Below, in pieces: positions 52,978-55,301 of a stretch of 55,301 nt of DNA. A program made the translations under genes and the position numbers. Numbering within the stretch: position 1 is the stretch's first letter; every line of letters starts with the position of its first letter. The notes beneath the pieces were generated by a model that was not told the origin of the DNA, ran no database searches, and saw only the letters and a list, made by a program, of their open reading frames with translations. Origin of the DNA: Paramicrosporidium saccamoebae (taxonomy: Eukaryota > Rozellomycota); NCBI GenBank assembly GCA_002794465.1, contig MTSL01000025.1, forward strand, positions 1 to 55,301, read 5' to 3'.

Positions 52978-53237
52978 ATAGGAGAGACGGAGTGTTTAGT
53001 GCCTTACATTACGTTTCTGGAGCCGGAGTAGGGGCAGCCTTCCGACGCTGCAAACTGCCAGATGGACCGTTCACTGTGAACGAAACTCCCAGTCTCTTTG
53101 TAAGGGCAATAGCTCGAATTACTAGAATCCTAGTCACCCCCGATGAAGCAAAGATTTTATGGGATGTGCGCGTCACAAAACATCTGGAAGACTATGCGAG
53201 TCCACGGGGTTACTTTTTGGACGGTGGATTGCTGTAA
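52978..53237 (+). pseudogene. Family-1 fragment, copy L
   Basis: The start of the C-terminal exon only. After an acceptor-like ttatag it reads GVFSALHYVSGAGVGAAFRR, LPDGPFTVNET, WDVRV and YFLDGGLL, then a stop (TAA). The conserved second half is absent and the sequence changes into the flank of the next gene. It is a truncated relic at the edge of the array. Confidence 0.75.
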
Positions 53238-53408
53238 TAGGCTATTTAGGTCCATAATACCGTTGCAATACACTAGAATGCTATTATGAATATTCATTTG
53301 GATTGACCAATCATTGTTTGTTCTAAAATTGGCTTTCACACACACTCGTCAGGGGCGCATATCTATTGGCCAGTACTAAATGCAGAGCCACCCCGGTTTC
53401 TTCAACTG

Positions 53409-54278
53409 ATGACCTACTTTACATTCAGGCCGACTAAGGGAAGTGTAGTCACACCAAAGCTAGTGAGATGCCTCAGAGTCGTTGCCGACTCTTGCCTGCT
53501 TCTGTTCATGGCGTGGAATATTGTTAATATGTGCTATCCCTTCTGGGGGTGGACAAACTATGTCTTCATTTGGATCGGCTTCGTCCCATATCCATTCTAT
53601 GCCTGGATTATCGGGCGTTTCAAGATTCGCCATTTCATGACAACTATGATTCCTCCCAATTCAAAATGCCCAGCGGATGAATATCATTCCTTGAAGCATT
53701 TTGGGTTTCTATTTTCCGTTTGGGAGGGTCCAAATGCTGTGATTTTGGGATACTATCACGAGGAAGATCAAGTAAACTGCCTGAGATACCGAATTGCCAC
53801 CCTTGGTTGCTCGAGGGGATACTGGAAGTGCATTGGCTGGCTCATTGCCCTGCTCACTGATACCATTCCGATAATTTTGTTTGTAGCATGTTTCAGTGTC
53901 GGCTATTACTTTGGCATTGGCAGCATCTTATCGTTTCTAATGGGTTCCATTCTGGCATGGCAATTGTACACAGTCGTCCTTCGATATGGTGATCCCAGTG
54001 TGTGGGAAACGAACATTTTTCTCGATGGGAGGATGTGCACCGTAAGGTCTCTTGGGGTACTGATGTGTATCCTGGAGGGGTCGGATGGCGAGCTGTTCTT
54101 GGCGAATATCAAGGCAGTGATGTTTGATCACGAGACTAAAAGTTTGTGGTTTAACTCAATGGCAAGCATGCCATGTCAATGTTGTACATCAATGATGAAC
54201 CCCGTTCTGCATGAAGCAAAGGCACGATATACTCAGAACCTCTTTGAGATCATCTCGAAAAATGCAATAGGATCTTGA
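53409..54278 (+). CDS. Family-3 multi-pass membrane protein
   Basis: 289 residues, family not recognised. Hydrophobic segments: CLLLFMAWNIVNMCYPFW, YVFIWIGFVPYPFYAWII, CIGWLIALLTDTIPIILFVA and IGSILSFLMGSILAWQLYTV. Between them is a hydrophilic loop with KHFGFLFSVWEGPNAVILGY. The C-terminal part is soluble, with a cysteine cluster (CQCC). A paralogue begins at 55164 and the flanks are duplicated too. No intron is needed. Confidence 0.75.
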   Translation: MTYFTFRPTKGSVVTPKLVRCLRVVADSCLLLFMAWNIVNMCYPFWGWTNYVFIWIGFVPYPFYAWIIGRFKIRHFMTTMIPPNSKCPADEYHSLKHFGFLFSVWEGPNAVILGYYHEEDQVNCLRYRIATLGCSRGYWKCIGWLIALLTDTIPIILFVACFSVGYYFGIGSILSFLMGSILAWQLYTVVLRYGDPSVWETNIFLDGRMCTVRSLGVLMCILEGSDGELFLANIKAVMFDHETKSLWFNSMASMPCQCCTSMMNPVLHEAKARYTQNLFEIISKNAIGS

Positions 54279-55163
54279 CACAATAATGGAGTGCCATTTC
54301 GGTGGGCACTAATAGAACCTGTCAATAACTTACCATATCCAATTCAACCACCTTTCACAATAAAATTTTGACGTACGGAGAGTGATGATTAAACTATTTG
54401 ATTATTGACGACAGGGGTTCAAATATTTCAATCGTAGTGATGTCCCGATACTTTACAAAGCCGAGTTAGAAAAACCCTAACAAACACACCATACCTGGCT
54501 GTATACTCAAACATTTACTTAGCCCTCTGGACAACTTCTACATAATGACGTTCTCGACGAACCACGTTCTACACTCTTCAACCTCAGTGGAGTCGACGAG
54601 GAGCAATACAATGGCACGCTTAGCAAGATCTCTGCCGTCTTTAACAGCGATGCCGCGGAAGCGCTCAGTTTCGAACTCGGCGCCAAACTCAAACACCCGC
54701 GGGGATGCATGCACCCTCAAACCGTGCAGGGCATTATTTGGTACTGTATTGTCATGATTTAGGCAATGTCCTGTGGTTGAAAAGTCAACTATTTCCAGAT
54801 CCCCGCGCTACTGGCGAAACAGAACGCCATGTAGTTTAGCGAGCAATCGCAACTAGATGGGCCAAGATCTTTATAGCACTTTTAAAATGAACAATACTTA
54901 GTAAAAAACACTCTTTGGACTGGCCGGTAATCATTAACAATGTATAAGCTGCCGTTTCATCACGCAGCACGTGAAATTTGCAGCATTCCTGAAACAGGCT
55001 ATTTAGATTCATAGTACCGCTACAACGCGCTAGAATGCTGTTATGAAAATCCATTTGGATCACCCAATCACTGTTCGTTATAAAACTGGCTTTCAACAAA
55101 TTTATCAGGAACGCATATATCGGTAAGTATACTAGGTACGGGGGCCCTCTGAGCTCTTACCCG
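54279..55163. other. Intergenic region, right part duplicated from 53230-53408
   Basis: Bases 54995-55163 are similar to about 53230-53408 (ggctatttag, ctagaatgct, catttggat landmarks). The left part holds an orphan minus-strand frame at 54538-54780. Confidence 0.6.
54538..54780 (-). pseudogene. Orphan coding-like fragment
   Basis: A minus-strand frame read through to the stop at 54538 is GC-richer than its surroundings and looks protein-like: HASPRVFEFGAEFETERF, GIAVKDGRDLAKRAIVLLLV, CRTWFVENVIM. It has no convincing ATG and no recognised family. It may be an exon of an unmodelled gene or a relic. Confidence 0.3.
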
Positions 55164-55301
55164 ATGATTTCCTTTACGTTTGGACCCACTAAGGGGAGTA
55201 TAGACACACCAAAGCTGGTGAAACGCCTCAGCGTCATTTTCGACGCATCCCTGATTTCTCTCATGGCATGGAATCTTGTCAACATGTGCTATCCCTTCTG
55301 G
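55164..55301 (+). CDS. Family-3 membrane protein, second copy, cut by the window end
   Basis: The first 46 codons (MISFTFGPTKGSIDTPKLVK ... MAWNLVNMCYPFW) match the gene at 53409 with conservative changes. It continues beyond the window. Confidence 0.8.
   Translation, partial: MISFTFGPTKGSIDTPKLVKRLSVIFDASLISLMAWNLVNMCYPFW

Noticed and set aside
53157-55099. Minus-strand frames at 53157-53345 and 54836-55099 that resemble each other
   Set aside because: Similarity follows from the duplicated flanks of the family-3 genes; the reading frames carry no independent support.
1-55301. tRNA, rRNA or CRISPR loci
   Set aside because: No paired A/B-box tRNA structure, no rRNA core sequence and no regularly spaced direct repeats were seen by eye; a tRNAscan run could still find a tRNA I missed.

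Overview
This is a eukaryotic, gene-dense, intron-poor nuclear window. Almost every gene I could rebuild needs one or a few very short spliceosomal introns. They run from 20 to about 41 nt, start GT (often GTAT, GTAC, GTAA or GTTT), usually end TAG, and often carry a CTAAT/CTAAC-like branch site. The gene content is fungal: an Arp9-like subunit, Bem46-type hydrolases, mitochondrial Psd1 and eL42. The fructose-bisphosphate aldolase, however, is class I, which is unusual for fungi but known in microsporidia. Short introns, compact spacing, expanded orphan families and a predicted secreted HECT-like protein point to an early-diverging parasitic fungus of the Cryptomycota/Rozellomycota type (Paramicrosporidium-like). 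That taxonomic placement is inference.

Region 1 (1-27.7 kb) is a conserved housekeeping block. In order: an unrecognised membrane protein cut by the left edge (-); SEC63 (-) divergent from an MFS-like transporter (+); NSA2 (-); eL42 (-); an HFM1/MER3 meiotic helicase (-); a RING-H2 membrane protein (-) divergent from an SCP/Psr-type phosphatase (+); two Bem46-like hydrolases flanking PSD1 (-); a broken HECT-like copy (-); class I aldolase (-); prefoldin 3 (-) divergent from CCT4 (+); an ARID chromatin subunit (-) divergent from a small membrane protein (+); and an Arp9-like protein (+). Functional neighbours are visible: prefoldin next to the CCT chaperonin it feeds, and two SWI/SNF-type subunits close together.

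Region 2 (28-33.6 kb) holds a large intact gene for a predicted secreted protein with a divergent C-terminal HECT-type ubiquitin-ligase fold, interrupted by an assembly gap, followed by MRE11.

Region 3 (33.8-53.2 kb) is an array of an unrecognised family, here called family 1: eight apparently intact copies, two broken by point lesions and two fragments. A second small family (family 2, hallmark PRVW near the N-terminus) and a glutathione reductase are interspersed. Four plus-strand copies repeat as cassettes of about 1.44-1.49 kb including their intergenic DNA, and a larger block (family-2 gene, minus family-1 copy, plus family-1 copy) is duplicated. Copies differ in decay state, so the array looks recently and actively expanding.

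Region 4 (53.4-55.3 kb) starts a third paralogous set, multi-pass membrane proteins, cut by the right edge. Dispersed non-coding repeats with TATA-like motifs recur near 13.3-13.8, 16.1, 19.4, 22.2, 44.4 and 51 kb. I saw no rRNA, tRNA or CRISPR array.
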